Notes: a model not told the origin generated them from the sequence alone. Shown: positions 26,525-36,723, counted from the stretch's first letter. The stretch is 64,000 nucleotides of DNA from Asticcacaulis sp. (GCA_024707255.1 JANQAC010000001.1:1860001-1924000); one strand, 5' to 3'. Program-made: numbers and translations.

Positions 26525-28438
26525 TCAGGCGCGCTTTTCTTCCGCCGCCGCCAGCCAGGCCGGCACATCCGCGTCCGTCATCGGCTCGGCGAAGTAATAG
26601 CCCTGCACCATCCGGCAGCCGAGTTCGCGTAAGATGGCCAGTTGCGCCGCCGTTTCCACGCCCTCGATGATGCAGTCCAGTTCCATATCGGTGCAAAGCG
26701 CGGTCAGTGACTTGACGATCTTGAGGCTGACGGGATTTGAGTCGATGTCGGTGATGAAACTGCGGTCGACCTTGATCTTGTCGAGCGGCAGGCGGTGAAC
26801 ATGGCTCAGGCTCGAATATCCCGTACCGAAATCATCGAGTGAAATGCCGGCGCCCAGCGCCTTGAAGGTCTGAATGGCCGCCTGCGCCTGCTTGAAATCA
26901 TGCGACACGGCGGTCTCGGTAATTTCGAAATCGATGCGCTTCGGATCGACCCGGCTACGGTTGATAATGGCTATGATCTGCACCACGGTTTCCGAATCCG
27001 CCAGGTCGTGCGCTGACAGGTTGAATGACATGCGGATATCCGCCGGCCATTGCGCCAGCGCCGCCAGCGCCTTTTTCAGCAGGGTCTTGGTAACGCCGCG
27101 CACCAGCCCGGCGCGTTCGGCCACGGGGATAAAGCGATCGGGGCTGACATGGCCGAGCGTCGGGCTGTGCCAGCGCGCCAGAGCCTCGAAGGCCCGAACC
27201 CGGCCTGTGGTGATATCGACGATCGGCTGAAAAACCATGGACAGTTCGCTGTCGAGATCGGCATTTTGCAGGGCCTGCTCGATGACACTGTGATTGCGGA
27301 TCTGTTCCTCGTGTTCCGTGGAAAAGATAACCATCTGTCCGCGCTGATGACGCTTGGCGTGGTAAAGCGCATAGTCGGCGCGTTCAAACAGCGCCTGCGG
27401 ATCGGCGGCCGATTGCGGATAGCCGGCCACGCCAATGGACGAGCCTAAAAGCGCCTGCGAACTGCCGACGGCATAGGGCAGGCGGATGATGTCGCTGATC
27501 GCCGTGCCCAGCCAGCGCAGTTCATCGCGCGTGGGGCTGCCGGAGACGATAAAGCCGAATTCGTCGCCGCCCAGCCGCGCCAGGATGATATCGTCACCGC
27601 AGGCTTCCTTCAGGCGCTGCGCTGCCTCGGTCAGGACGCGGTCGCCGGTCATGTGGCCATAGGTGTCGTTGACCGGCTTGAAGCCGTCGAGATCGATAAT
27701 GCCGATGGCGAAGGCGCCGCCTGTGGTTTGGGCCCGCTCGTGCTGCTTCGTAAGTTCGGCGAAGAACCAGCGGCGGTTGGCGAGGCCCGTCAGGCTGTCG
27801 AGATTGGCGATACGGAAATTTTCGTCGCCAAGCCGGCGCGTTTCGCTGCGCGATTCCACCAGCCGGGCGAAATCACGCGAATAGATCAGCAGGACGATGA
27901 TCATGGCGGCCGAAACGAAGACCAGGTTGAGCGCCATGGCCTTCAGGCTCGTCTGCGGTTGCAGCAGGAAGAAGATAATAAAGGGGATGTTGACGATCAG
28001 GGTCACGATAATCGCCGCTGAGCGCATGTGCATCAGGCAGAAGATGCAGCCGATAACGGTCACCGCCATGTAAAAGGCGACATGGCCGTGCGCATAGGCA
28101 TCGCCGTAACCATACAGGGTAAGTCCCCAGGCCGTGAAGGCAGTGGATATGATGACGGCCAGGCGGTTGGTCTGGCGCAACTGCTTGAGGACCATCTCGT
28201 CCGTCGGCTGCCTGCGCGAACGGGTGACCCATTTGACCAGGCGCAGAATGCAGGTCAGGCACAGCAGCGTCGGCAGGGCCACGGTCAGCCAGAACGGCGC
28301 CACCTTGATATAGCTGGTGGCCACGGCAATCGTATTGGTCGTCAGCAGCAGGTAGAGCAGAGGAATCTGTTTGGCGAAGGCGTCATACTGGGCACGCGAC
28401 AGCTCCGCATTTCCAGAGGGCACCCGGAAGACATTCAT
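26525..28438 (-). CDS. Membrane-bound GGDEF-EAL cyclic-di-GMP protein
   Basis: A protein of about 637 residues with five to six N-terminal membrane helices, a GGDEF domain (LARLGGDEFGF, near residue 300) and an EAL domain (FEALARW near residue 400, then NLSAHDL, IDFEITET and LDDFGTGYSSLSHV). Both catalytic motifs are intact, so it could make and degrade cyclic di-GMP. I see no RxxD inhibitory site before GGDEF. ATG 28438 is chosen; the longer frame begins with non-ATG codons and has no ribosome-binding site. It follows a chemoreceptor gene on the same strand by 117 bp. Confidence 0.9.
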   Translation of the reverse strand: MNVFRVPSGNAELSRAQYDAFAKQIPLLYLLLTTNTIAVATSYIKVAPFWLTVALPTLLCLTCILRLVKWVTRSRRQPTDEMVLKQLRQTNRLAVIISTAFTAWGLTLYGYGDAYAHGHVAFYMAVTVIGCIFCLMHMRSAAIIVTLIVNIPFIIFFLLQPQTSLKAMALNLVFVSAAMIIVLLIYSRDFARLVESRSETRRLGDENFRIANLDSLTGLANRRWFFAELTKQHERAQTTGGAFAIGIIDLDGFKPVNDTYGHMTGDRVLTEAAQRLKEACGDDIILARLGGDEFGFIVSGSPTRDELRWLGTAISDIIRLPYAVGSSQALLGSSIGVAGYPQSAADPQALFERADYALYHAKRHQRGQMVIFSTEHEEQIRNHSVIEQALQNADLDSELSMVFQPIVDITTGRVRAFEALARWHSPTLGHVSPDRFIPVAERAGLVRGVTKTLLKKALAALAQWPADIRMSFNLSAHDLADSETVVQIIAIINRSRVDPKRIDFEITETAVSHDFKQAQAAIQTFKALGAGISLDDFGTGYSSLSHVHRLPLDKIKVDRSFITDIDSNPVSLKIVKSLTALCTDMELDCIIEGVETAAQLAILRELGCRMVQGYYFAEPMTDADVPAWLAAAEEKRA

Positions 28439-28555
28439 TACGCGCTGAAAAAGCAATAATCCGGACACCAATACCCTGCACCTGTCTCCCGCCCTCTGAC
28501 GGCGGCGGGTACAACCATAGCGCAGTTATGTATATAATCGGTTAGTGGCCGCGTT

Positions 28556-30031
28556 TTATGCCGCCAGGTTGTCCATTTCCTGCTTCACGCGCCCGGATTC
28601 CTCCGCCACATGGGCAAAGGTGTGGCTGATATTTTCCAGGCTCTCGTTGATTTCGCTGACCGCCGTGACCGCCGCCTGCATGTTGGCGGTGATTTCGCTG
28701 GTGGCGGCGCTCTGCTGCTCCAGCGTGCCGGCCACGGAGGTCACATTGCCCAGCACCTCATTCATCGAACTGGAAATCAGGCCGAGCGCACCGACCACCT
28801 CGCCGGTCACCGACTGCATATTGGCGATTTCGGCGGCGATGGTCTGGGTGGAGCGCGCCGCCTGGTTGGCCGGGGACTTGACCTCGGAGGCGACGACGGC
28901 AAAGCCGCGGCCGGCCTCCCCCGCGCGGGCGGATTCGATGGTGGCGTTGAGCGCCAGCAGGTTGATCTGGCCGGCGATATCCTGGATCAGGGTCACCACA
29001 TTGGTCATGGAGGTGGCCGACTTATTGAGGGATCCGGCCGAGGTGTTGGCGACTTCGGTATGTTTGAACACACCTTCCACACTGCCGCGCGCATGACCCA
29101 TGCTGTTGGAGATATCGCGCACACTCTGCGCCAGCTCTTCCGAGGCGGCGGCGACGCTATGGATCATGGCCCCCGTCTCGGTCGAGGCGCTGGCGGCGAT
29201 GCCGGCCTTTTCGTGGGCCTCGGAAATGCTGCCGACCACCACGCCCAGTTCGCCATTGAGTTCGGAGCCGCGAATACGGCGCTTGACCATGTCGGTGATG
29301 TCGGTGGCGAACTTGACGACCTTCACCACCGCGCCGGTGTCATCGAAGATCGGGTTATAGGTGGCCTGGATATAGATTTCGCGGCCGTCCTTGCCGATGC
29401 GGCGGTATTCCGCAGCCTGGTATTCGCCGCGGCCGAGGCTTTCCCAGAACTGGCGATAGGCCGATGACTGCACATAATCCGGTTCGCAGAACAGGGCGTG
29501 GTGCTTACCTTCAATTTCGTCAAGGCTATAGCCGACGGCCGCCAGGAAATTCGGGTTGGCGGTGAGTATGGTGCCGGTCGGGGTAAATTCGATGACCGCC
29601 TGAGCGCGGCTGATCGCCTCGATCTTGCCGTTGACATCGAGCTCGCGCAGCCGGGACTCAGTGATATCGCAGGCGAATTTGATGACCTTGATCACCTTGC
29701 CGGCCTCATTGCGGATGGGATTATAGGTGGCCTGGAGCCAGATCACCCGGCCGCCCTTGCCGAAGCGCTTGAAGGTATTGGACGCAAAATGTCCCTGCGC
29801 CAGGTCGTGCCAGAACTGGCGGTAATCCGGCGTTTTTATATATTCCGGATCGCAGAAGAGACTGTGATGCTGGCCGGTAATCTCGCCCAGGCTGTAGCCG
29901 ACGGTGTTGAGAAAGTTGCTGTTGGCGGTCAGGATCTGGCCTGACGGTGTGAATTCGATGACGGCCTGCGAAGCGTGAAGGGCGTCGATGATAGCCTTGG
30001 TATCGGTCTGGTCGGTCTTTTTGAAAAACAT
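28556..30031 (-). CDS. Soluble methyl-accepting chemotaxis protein with two PAS domains
   Basis: A 491-residue chemoreceptor with no membrane helix. Two near-identical PAS domains (about residues 20-125 and 140-250; both contain AVIEFTP, GYSL, HH-LFC and ATYNP) precede an MCP signalling domain with INLLALNATIESARAGEAGRGFAVVASEV at the hairpin tip. Tandem PAS of this type often bind haem or flavin for energy or redox taxis; no ligand is proven here. After the tip comes EVKSPANQAARS, where a Leu is usual in place of Pro. ATG 30031 has GAGG upstream. Confidence 0.9.
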   Translation of the reverse strand: MFFKKTDQTDTKAIIDALHASQAVIEFTPSGQILTANSNFLNTVGYSLGEITGQHHSLFCDPEYIKTPDYRQFWHDLAQGHFASNTFKRFGKGGRVIWLQATYNPIRNEAGKVIKVIKFACDITESRLRELDVNGKIEAISRAQAVIEFTPTGTILTANPNFLAAVGYSLDEIEGKHHALFCEPDYVQSSAYRQFWESLGRGEYQAAEYRRIGKDGREIYIQATYNPIFDDTGAVVKVVKFATDITDMVKRRIRGSELNGELGVVVGSISEAHEKAGIAASASTETGAMIHSVAAASEELAQSVRDISNSMGHARGSVEGVFKHTEVANTSAGSLNKSATSMTNVVTLIQDIAGQINLLALNATIESARAGEAGRGFAVVASEVKSPANQAARSTQTIAAEIANMQSVTGEVVGALGLISSSMNEVLGNVTSVAGTLEQQSAATSEITANMQAAVTAVSEINESLENISHTFAHVAEESGRVKQEMDNLAA

Positions 30032-30415
30032 GATACGCCTCACGCCCCTGACACGGTTACTCTTCCGGATCTGGTGCAGGCTAGGCTGTATAAGGTTAAT
30101 GGGCGGTTTACTGAACTATAAATATATAGCGGATACTTTTTACGTATATCGGATACGGATTTATATATTCAGTAAAGGAAATAAATACTGATCATGCGTT
30201 TAAATAAACGAAAGTAAGTTTTGTATCGCTGCATTTTTAATGCAGAGACGGCAGAAAGCTGAAGGCGTGAAATTGTTTGCGGACCGTAACAATTATGGCG
30301 TGTATATTGGTCACTCGCTGGCCGCGAACATTGATCTATATTCGCCAGAAGGGCGAAATTTCCATCTAAACAGATTTTGAGCAATTCAAGATTGCGAAGG
30401 GCGCGTGAAAGTTGA
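30032..30415. other. AT-rich gap between the chemoreceptor and the cyclophilin gene
   Basis: A 384-bp stretch with lower GC than its surroundings. It contains a short perfect hairpin (CTGCATT-TTT-AATGCAG, 30229-30245) and several near-repeats of CGGATAC around 30130-30160, probably within the chemoreceptor promoter. I see no supported gene. Confidence 0.4.
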
Positions 30416-31312
30416 TTATTGTGCTGTCCGAACCGGCACCTGCGCATTGCAGATATCGACCGCGCCGGCGGGCCTGACGAAAAAAACGCCGGAGCGATTA
30501 GCGCGGGCCTTGACCCACGCGGCAAAGGCCGGGCTGTCGCTGTCCATTACCTGAAAGGATGGGCGTTCGGCTGGTGGCAGGTCGGCGGCCATTTTCGCGG
30601 AGATGATCTTTATGCGCTGGCTGTCGTCCTTGTAGAAGCCAAGCTCTTCCGTGCCGCGCGGGCGATCCGTCAGGAATTCCATGCCGCCCAGGATGCGCCC
30701 GACCACGGCCAGGTTGCGGTCGAGATGACGCGGCGCATGGCCGATCACGGTGTAGAGTTGCGTGCCGGAGCCGGTATCGGGGGCCACGTCGCGCGCCACA
30801 CCTATCATGCCATAGCAATGGATCAGCCAGTCCGTTTTGCCGTCGCTGGCCACCGGCCAGGATTCGACGTGACCGACTCGCTCAGCATAGGCGTCCCGAT
30901 AGGGGAATGGCTTTAAATCGGCCGGCGGGACGAACTCATATTCCGCCGGCGGGGTGGGGTTTATCCCCTTCGCCTCGGTCTTGTCCTCATCCGGGCGGCC
31001 CCATTGCACCACATAGGCATCCTGCACGCGCAGGATCGAGGCGCCGTCGAAATAGCCCGAGCGCACCAACTGGCGGATATTGGCGACATGGACCGGCGCG
31101 AATTCGGGCGCCAGTTGGTATTCGACCTGATGACCATCGGCCAGGGTCATTACCACCAGATCTTCAGGCGACACGGTCATCCAGGCGCTGGCTGGCGCGG
31201 CATCGAGCACTTCCTGCGGAGACGCCTGGGTTGCGCTGCCCTGTTGCGTAACGGGCGCGGCGCCGATCAGGAAGAGGGCGGCGGTGCTGGTCAGAAGCAG
31301 GCGCTTGAGCAT
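30416..31312 (-). CDS. Cyclophilin-type peptidyl-prolyl isomerase, periplasmic
   Basis: A 298-residue secreted protein with a Sec signal (MLKRLLLTSTAALFLIGAAP). The cyclophilin core is divergent: FAPVHVANIRQLVRSGYFDGASILRVQDAYVVQWG and later LYTVIGHAPRHLDRNLAVVGRILGGMEFL. It should assist folding of envelope proteins. ATG 31312 is chosen because it starts the signal peptide; the longer frame adds an unlikely leader. Residues of the classical catalytic Arg/Phe set are only partly conserved. Confidence 0.85.
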   Translation of the reverse strand: MLKRLLLTSTAALFLIGAAPVTQQGSATQASPQEVLDAAPASAWMTVSPEDLVVMTLADGHQVEYQLAPEFAPVHVANIRQLVRSGYFDGASILRVQDAYVVQWGRPDEDKTEAKGINPTPPAEYEFVPPADLKPFPYRDAYAERVGHVESWPVASDGKTDWLIHCYGMIGVARDVAPDTGSGTQLYTVIGHAPRHLDRNLAVVGRILGGMEFLTDRPRGTEELGFYKDDSQRIKIISAKMAADLPPAERPSFQVMDSDSPAFAAWVKARANRSGVFFVRPAGAVDICNAQVPVRTAQ

Positions 31313-31437
31313 GGAGGTCTCCAATCTGTTTCCAGCGAGACTACCCGGCGGGCGCGATCCTGCAAGCAAAATAAAATCTTAACCATGTCTGTTCACCGCG
31401 TTTTCGCATCCCTGCTCTAGGCTATGAACATCAACCA

Positions 31438-31894
31438 ATGGAGTTCGCCTTGCTGCCCCAGATGTCCCGCGCCGCTAAAATGACCTGGCTTGTCCGTACC
31501 TGCCTGGCGGTGCTGACCGTGACCATAGCCATACTGGTCTTCGGGCCGTTCGGCGGCCTGGAGCAAAAAGGTCGGCTTCACCGACAAGGAAGCGCATGTG
31601 CTGGCGTTTTATGCCCTCACGACCCTGAGCCTGCTGGCCATGCCGAAGATCCGCAAATGGGATGTGGCGCTGATCTGCCTGGCCATCGGCGGCCTGATCG
31701 AGGTGGTGCAGGCCCTGGTGGGGCGCGATGGCAATGTACCCGACTGGCTGGCGGATGCGTTCGGCATAACCCTGGTCATGGCGCCGCTGGTGATGCAGTC
31801 GTTGCGCCGGTCGATGCAGGGCAATCGCCCGTCACGCCGCCGCACCGATCGCGTGGGCGCGAATGCCGATGCGGTCAGCAAACTGCAACCCTGA
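31438..31894 (+). pseudogene. VanZ-like small membrane protein, frameshifted
   Basis: The first part (MSRAAKMTWLVRTCLAVLTVTIAILVFGPFGGLEQK) and the second (VGFTDKEAHVLAFYALTTLSLLAMP to IEVVQALVGRDGNVPDWLADAFG) belong to one VanZ-family protein of about 151 residues but are in different frames. The A5 run at 31565-31569 needs four A residues to give LEQKVGFTDKEAH. VanZ-like proteins are small multi-helix membrane proteins of mostly unknown role. The homopolymer strongly suggests a sequencing error. Confidence 0.75.
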
Positions 31895-31906
31895 AGTTTC
31901 AACAGG

Positions 31907-31955
31907 CATAAAAAATGGGGCCGGCAGCTTAAGCTGCCGGCGCCATTTCATTTTG
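31907..31955. terminator. Bidirectional terminator
   Basis: A perfect 22-bp palindrome (31920-31941, centre CAGCTTAAGCTG) is extended by AATGG/CCATT pairs and flanked by an A-run on the left and a T-rich run on the right. It can end transcription of both the VanZ-like gene (+) and the following minus-strand gene. Confidence 0.85.
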
Positions 31956-31970
31956 TTCGGGTGTCAGGCC

Positions 31971-32366
31971 CTATTCGACATAATTGCTGTCGATGGAGGC
32001 ATAGACGATGCCTGGCTTTTCGATCTGGGCCAGTTCGACCGCACCGGTCGCATCGACTTTTGCCTTGCCGTCAACGGCATAGGCAACATTGTTCGAGACG
32101 TAGTTGTAGGTGAACCAGGTGCTGACCACGCCGTCATTGACCTTGCAGCCTTCGACCTTGATCAGGCGCTTGCTTTGGGCGGGGGCGCTGTCGCGCACCT
32201 TGTCGGCTGCCGCATCGGCGATGGGCTTGCCAACGGCTTCTTCCTGGGCGGTGGTGCAGCTATGCGAGGACGGATTGCTGAAGCTGCCTTCGGCAAAGCT
32301 CGGCGTGGCGGCGATGGACGCGGCCAGCAGGGCGGCGCTGGCGAGGAGAGAGACGGATTTCATCAT
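31971..32366 (-). CDS. Secreted hypothetical protein
   Basis: A 131-residue protein with a Sec signal (MKSVSLLASAALLAASIAATPSFA). The mature part has two Cys (SHSCTTAQEE and EGCKVND) that probably form a disulfide, and a beta-rich segment STWFTYNYVSNNVAYAVDGKAKVDATG. I do not recognise a family. ATG 32366 or 32363 could start it; the GTG 12 bases earlier is less likely. Confidence 0.65.
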   Translation of the reverse strand: MMKSVSLLASAALLAASIAATPSFAEGSFSNPSSHSCTTAQEEAVGKPIADAAADKVRDSAPAQSKRLIKVEGCKVNDGVVSTWFTYNYVSNNVAYAVDGKAKVDATGAVELAQIEKPGIVYASIDSNYVE

Positions 32367-32605
32367 GGGACACACTCACAAAGTTGGGGTTGCGGTTTAC
32401 AGCGTGTCACGACCCAGAGAGAGGGGGAGGAGGGCTGTGACAAACCGAGGCTGCACCACATTGACAGCGCTGTCATTAAAAATACCGCGCTGCAACATTT
32501 TGTGATCGTATACGATTGTGGGTGAATTAGGCTCTGATGGGCAGGTGTGAAACGTAATCCTCTTCAATCGCATATCTGAATATGAAGGATTGCGCCTTCT
32601 AAAAT

Positions 32606-32776
32606 CCCCTCTCCCCATATATGGGGAGAGGGTTAGGGTGAGGGGCTAAATGGTCTGCCGCCTGTGATTTAGATGGTTTTTTTCGCCCCTCACCCGGTCA
32701 CCTGCGCCGCTAAAGCGGCTTGTTTCCCGTCGGCACCGGCCGCCCGGCTCTCCCCGCTGCGCAAGGAGAGGGGGAA
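32606..32776. repeat. Intergenic palindromic repeat (CCCTCTCCCC family), copy C
   Basis: It begins with a 26-bp perfect palindrome (32607-32632, CCCTCTCCCCATAT and complement), followed by GGGTGAGGGG matched by CCCCTCACCC at 32687, and ends with a second CTCCCC...GGAGAG hairpin. This is a type of repeat common between genes in Proteobacteria. It shares an 18-bp block (32732-32749) with copy B. The 32367-32822 gap holds nothing else I can support. Confidence 0.72.
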
Positions 32777-32822
32777 GCCTGAATGACCTAACCCCCGCAC
32801 CATCTTTTATTGCGGTATATCT

Positions 32823-33831
32823 TTAAGCCCGCTCGCTTTTCAGCGGTCGTGACAGCAGCGCTTCGATGGCGCGGGAAACGTCCATCTCGCCCGTCAGGAC
32901 GGCATTGACCGCCTCGCAGATCGGCAGTTCGACCTTGTGTTTGCGGCCGAGATCGACCACGGCGGGGGCAGATTGCACACCTTCCGCCACCGACACCTTG
33001 CCTTCCAGGAACTGGGCCAGGGTTTGTCCCCTGGCCGAGCGCCGGGCCGACGCTCATATTGCGCGACTGTGGCGATGAGCAGGTCAGGACCAGATCGCCC
33101 AGCCCGCACAGGCCGGACATGGTCTCGAAGCGGGCGCCTAAAGCCATCGCCATACGCGACATTTCGGCGAACCCGCGCGTGATCAGGGCGGCATGGGCAT
33201 TTCGGCCCAGTCCCTTGCCTTCGGCGATGCCGCAGGCGATGGCGATGACGTTCTTGATCGCCCCGCCGGCTTCGGCGCCGATCAGATCGGTCGATTGATA
33301 GGGCCTGAAGGTCGGACCGGCGAGGGTGGCGGCGATGCGCGCGCCCAAGGCTTCGTCCTCACAGGCGATGGTGACGGCTGAGGGCAGGCCCATCGCCACT
33401 TCTTTCGCAAAATTCGGCCCGGCCAGCACGCCGGGACTGGCTTCGGGCAGGACATCCTCCAGCACCTCGGTCATCAGGGCGTCGCTGCCGCGTTCGACGC
33501 CCTTGGCGCACAGCACCACCGGCAGACCGTCACGGACGTAAGGCTTGAAGGCGGTGAGCGTCGCACGCATGAACTGCGCCGGCGGTACGGCCAGAATCAG
33601 GTCGCAAGCCGCCAGGTCGGCAAAGTCGCTGGTGGCGGTTATATCGGTCGATAGCTTTACACCACCCAGATAAAGGCTGTTTTCGTGGCGCTCGTTAATA
33701 GAGGCCACCACCTCGGCTTCGCGGGCGTGGAGGATGACCTTGTTACCGCCGAGCGTTGAAACCTGCGCCAGGGCGGTGCCCCAGGCGCCGGCACCGATCA
33801 CGCCTACCTTGTTGAAAGTTTGAACCGTCAC
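32823..33831 (-). pseudogene. gpsA: Glycerol-3-phosphate dehydrogenase [NAD(P)+], frameshifted
   Basis: GpsA reduces dihydroxyacetone phosphate to sn-glycerol 3-phosphate for phospholipid synthesis. The frame is normal from the NAD motif [15 protein letters not shown] through [31 protein letters not shown] and [20 protein letters not shown]. At 33026-33031 (sense CAGGGGACAAACC) one extra base shifts the frame; removing it yields [31 protein letters not shown] and a stop at 32823, about 335 residues. GTG 33831 overlaps the tsaD stop. The gene is normally essential, so this is probably a sequencing error. Confidence 0.88.
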
Positions 33832-34937
33832 GCCTTGGCTCCCTTGCGGCCGGAATATTTATGGATCGGCGCGTTGGTCGCGCTCGCCTCATCGAGCGGC
33901 CAGCGCGGCCGCGCGATGGTGCCCATGCTAGAAGTGGTATCAGGAAGCGCACCCTTGCCCAGCTTTTCATAATGTTCAAGCCCCGCCAGGGCGATCATGG
34001 CGGCATTATCGGTGCAGTATTTCAGCGGCGGGGCTTTCAGTACAAAGCGGTTTGTCTCGGCCGTGGCAGTCAGGGCCGCGCGCAGGGCCTGGTTGGCCGC
34101 CACGCCGCCGGCCACCACAAAGGCCGGATGGGCCACGTCATTTTGGTCCTTGAAAAGCTTCATGGCGCGATCGGAGCGCTCGACCAGTTGCCGGGCAATA
34201 GCCGCCTGAACACCGGCGCAGAGATCGGCGCGGTCCTGTTCGGTCCTGACCTCGGCATGGGCGATCAGGGCCGCGGCGGTCTTGAGGCCGGAGAAGGAGA
34301 AATCACAATCCTTGCGGCCGAGCAGCGCGCGCGGCAGGGTAAAGCGGCTGGCATCGCCGGTTTTCGCGCAGGCTTCCAGCGCAGGGCCACCAGGATAACC
34401 GAGGCCCAGCACCTTGGCGATCTTGTCGAAGGCTTCGCCGGCGGCGTCATCGATCGTGGTGCCGAGGCGCTCATAATCGCCGACGCCTTTGACGCCCAGA
34501 AGCTGGCAATGGCCGCCGGAAATCAGCAGAAGCAAAAACGGGAATTGCACATCCTCGGTCAGGCGGGCGGAAAGCGCATGGCCCTCAAGATGATTGATAC
34601 CGATGAGCGGCAAATCGCGCGCCAGGGCAAAGCCCTTGGCGAAGGAAAGGCCGACCATCACCCCGCCGATCAGGCCGGGTCCGGAGGTAGCGGCTACCAG
34701 ATCGAGCACCGGATCACCGGCCTCTACCATCGCCTGACGCGCCAGGTCATCGATCGTCTCGACGTGGCTGCGCGCGGCGATTTCTGGCACCACGCCGCCG
34801 AACGCCTTGTGCTGCATCACCTGGCTGTGGATGACCGACGACAGCACATGCGTGCCTGCGCCATCACGGCGCACCACCGCCACGGCGGTTTCGTCGCAAC
34901 TCGATTCAATGCCTAAAACGGTGAGGGTCTGCGTCAT
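33828..34937 (-). CDS. tsaD: tRNA N6-adenosine threonylcarbamoyltransferase
   Basis: TsaD transfers the threonylcarbamoyl group to A37 of ANN-decoding tRNAs with TsaB and TsaE. The 369-residue protein begins [20 protein letters not shown], has the metal-binding INHLEGH (HxxxH), [18 protein letters not shown] and FSFSGLKTA. The start at 34937 fits the family; longer frames lie in the divergent promoter region. It overlaps gpsA by 4 bp, so gpsA is translated after it, and is divergent from hemC. Confidence 0.95.
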   Translation of the reverse strand: MTQTLTVLGIESSCDETAVAVVRRDGAGTHVLSSVIHSQVMQHKAFGGVVPEIAARSHVETIDDLARQAMVEAGDPVLDLVAATSGPGLIGGVMVGLSFAKGFALARDLPLIGINHLEGHALSARLTEDVQFPFLLLLISGGHCQLLGVKGVGDYERLGTTIDDAAGEAFDKIAKVLGLGYPGGPALEACAKTGDASRFTLPRALLGRKDCDFSFSGLKTAAALIAHAEVRTEQDRADLCAGVQAAIARQLVERSDRAMKLFKDQNDVAHPAFVVAGGVAANQALRAALTATAETNRFVLKAPPLKYCTDNAAMIALAGLEHYEKLGKGALPDTTSSMGTIARPRWPLDEASATNAPIHKYSGRKGAKA

Positions 34938-35029
34938 GGGGGTTCTACACCCTTTCATATGGTCGCCCGTCAAGTACTTTGCCAAGTCTTTTGCATTGAT
35001 CCTGCATGACAAAGTGCTAGTGAAGGCGC

Positions 35030-35971
35030 ATGAGCAAGCTGAAAATCGGTACACGCGGATCGAAACTGGCCCTGACCCAATGCGGCTGGGTGCAAAGGCA
35101 GATCGTAGCCCTGATGGGTTTTGATCCGGCGCAGGCCGACGACATCGCGCCGCTGACCATCATTACCACCCAGGGCGACCGCATCCAGGACCGCCGCCTG
35201 ATCGAGGCCGGTGGCAAGCAGCTTTTCACCAAGGAAATCGAAGACGCCCTGCTGCGCGGCGATGTCGATGTCGCCGTCCATTCGCTGAAGGATATGCCGG
35301 CCGCCGAAATCCCCGGCCTGTCGGTCTGCGCCATTCCGGTGCGCGAAGACCCGCGCGATGCCTTTATCAGCCTGAAATATGAGCGTGTGGAAGACATACC
35401 GGCTGGCGCGCGCCTCGGCACGGCCAGCCTGCGGCGCCAGGCGCAGATGCTGAGCCTGCGTCCGGACCTTGAGATTGTCATGATCCGCGGCAATGTCGAT
35501 ACGCGCCTGGCCAAGCTGACTGCCGGCGACTGTGACGCCATGCTGCTGGCGGCGGCGGGTCTGAACCGCATGGGTCTTTCGCAGCATATCCGCTCCTTTA
35601 TCGACGCCGATATTCACGCCTCCGCCCCCGGCCAGGGCGCGCTGGCCGTGCAATGCCGCAGCGATGATCTCGGGGCCGATTGGATGCGCAAACTGCATCA
35701 CGAACCGACCTTCCTGGCGGTCCAGGCCGAGCGCGGCGCATTGGAAGCGCTCGAAGCCTCGTGCCGCACGGCGGTGGGCGCCTATGCGACGATCGACGGC
35801 GATACCCTGTCTCTGTTTGTCGAGGCCCTGAGCGCCGATGGCCGGACGCGCTGGCAGAGGCGGGAAACCCTGACCCATCCGAATGCCCTGAGCGCCCGCA
35901 ATCTCGGCCTGCGGCTGGGCGTCGAGATCAAGGTCGAGGCCGGGCCTGATCTGATTCAGATCGGCGGCTAG
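35030..35971 (+). CDS. hemC: Hydroxymethylbilane synthase (porphobilinogen deaminase)
   Basis: HemC polymerises four porphobilinogen units on a dipyrromethane cofactor. The 313-residue protein begins MSKLKIGTRGSKLALTQ, includes RRLIEAGGKQLFTKEIEDALL and VHSLKDMPA, and carries the cofactor cysteine Cys245 in EASCRTAVGAYA. Length and motifs are normal. It is the first gene of a hemC-hemD-Mic60-HemY unit, each separated by 0-2 bp or overlapping. Confidence 0.96.
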   Translation: MSKLKIGTRGSKLALTQCGWVQRQIVALMGFDPAQADDIAPLTIITTQGDRIQDRRLIEAGGKQLFTKEIEDALLRGDVDVAVHSLKDMPAAEIPGLSVCAIPVREDPRDAFISLKYERVEDIPAGARLGTASLRRQAQMLSLRPDLEIVMIRGNVDTRLAKLTAGDCDAMLLAAAGLNRMGLSQHIRSFIDADIHASAPGQGALAVQCRSDDLGADWMRKLHHEPTFLAVQAERGALEALEASCRTAVGAYATIDGDTLSLFVEALSADGRTRWQRRETLTHPNALSARNLGLRLGVEIKVEAGPDLIQIGG

Positions 35972-35973
35972 GG

Positions 35974-36723
35974 ATGACGGAACGCGCGCCTCTCGTCTGG
36001 GTTACGCGCACCACCGAAGGCGCCCGCCGGACCGCTCGCGCGGTCGAAGCTCTGGGCTATCACACCCTTGTCGCGCCGGTGCTGAAGATTCAGGCGTTAA
36101 AACCGGTCATTGATCCGCACAGTTTCGACGCGATCATCTTCACCAGTCGCAACGGACTGAATGCCTTCTCTGCGCTGTGCAGCCGCCGTGCGCTGACGGC
36201 CTGGTGCGTGGGGGACGCCACCGCCCAGGCGGCACGCGAAAAGGGCTTTCAGCCGGTGATCAGCGCCGGCGCCGATGGCAAGGCGCTCGTCGAATTGATT
36301 CGCCAGACAGCCGATCGCCACAGCCGTTTTTTCTATGCCGCGCCAGCCGAACCGGCGGCGGCGCTCGGCAAGGCCCTGCGCGCCGATGGCTTTCAGGTCA
36401 GCGAAGCTGCGGTTTACGAGACGCAAAGCGTGGTGCCGCGCCTGAACGCTGCCGATCTGACCCGCATCAGCCATATTCTGGTGCAGTCGCCCAAGGCCGG
36501 TCGCGCCATCGCCGAAGCCGTGATCGCCTGGCATGATAAACTTTGCTTCCCCAATCTCTGCTTTATCTGTATTTCTGAAGCGGCATGGCAGGGTGTAGAA
36601 GCGGGTTTGCGCCAAAGCACGGCACCGGAAATCAGGCAGGCGGTGGCGGCGGGCCTGGACCGGCGCATTGCCGAGACGCCCGATGAAGCCGCCATGCTGA
36701 GACTGTTAGAGACGGACGGATGA
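35974..36723 (+). CDS. hemD: Uroporphyrinogen-III synthase
   Basis: HemD closes and inverts ring D of hydroxymethylbilane to give uroporphyrinogen III. The 249-residue protein has the two-lobed HEM4 pattern: VWVTRTTEGARRTARAVEALGYHTLVAPVL, FDAIIFTSRNGLNAF, the hinge YAAPAEPAAALGKALRADGF and HILVQSPKAGRAIAEAV. It lies 2 bp after hemC. The family is poorly conserved but context makes the call secure. Confidence 0.93.
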   Translation: MTERAPLVWVTRTTEGARRTARAVEALGYHTLVAPVLKIQALKPVIDPHSFDAIIFTSRNGLNAFSALCSRRALTAWCVGDATAQAAREKGFQPVISAGADGKALVELIRQTADRHSRFFYAAPAEPAAALGKALRADGFQVSEAAVYETQSVVPRLNAADLTRISHILVQSPKAGRAIAEAVIAWHDKLCFPNLCFICISEAAWQGVEAGLRQSTAPEIRQAVAAGLDRRIAETPDEAAMLRLLETDG

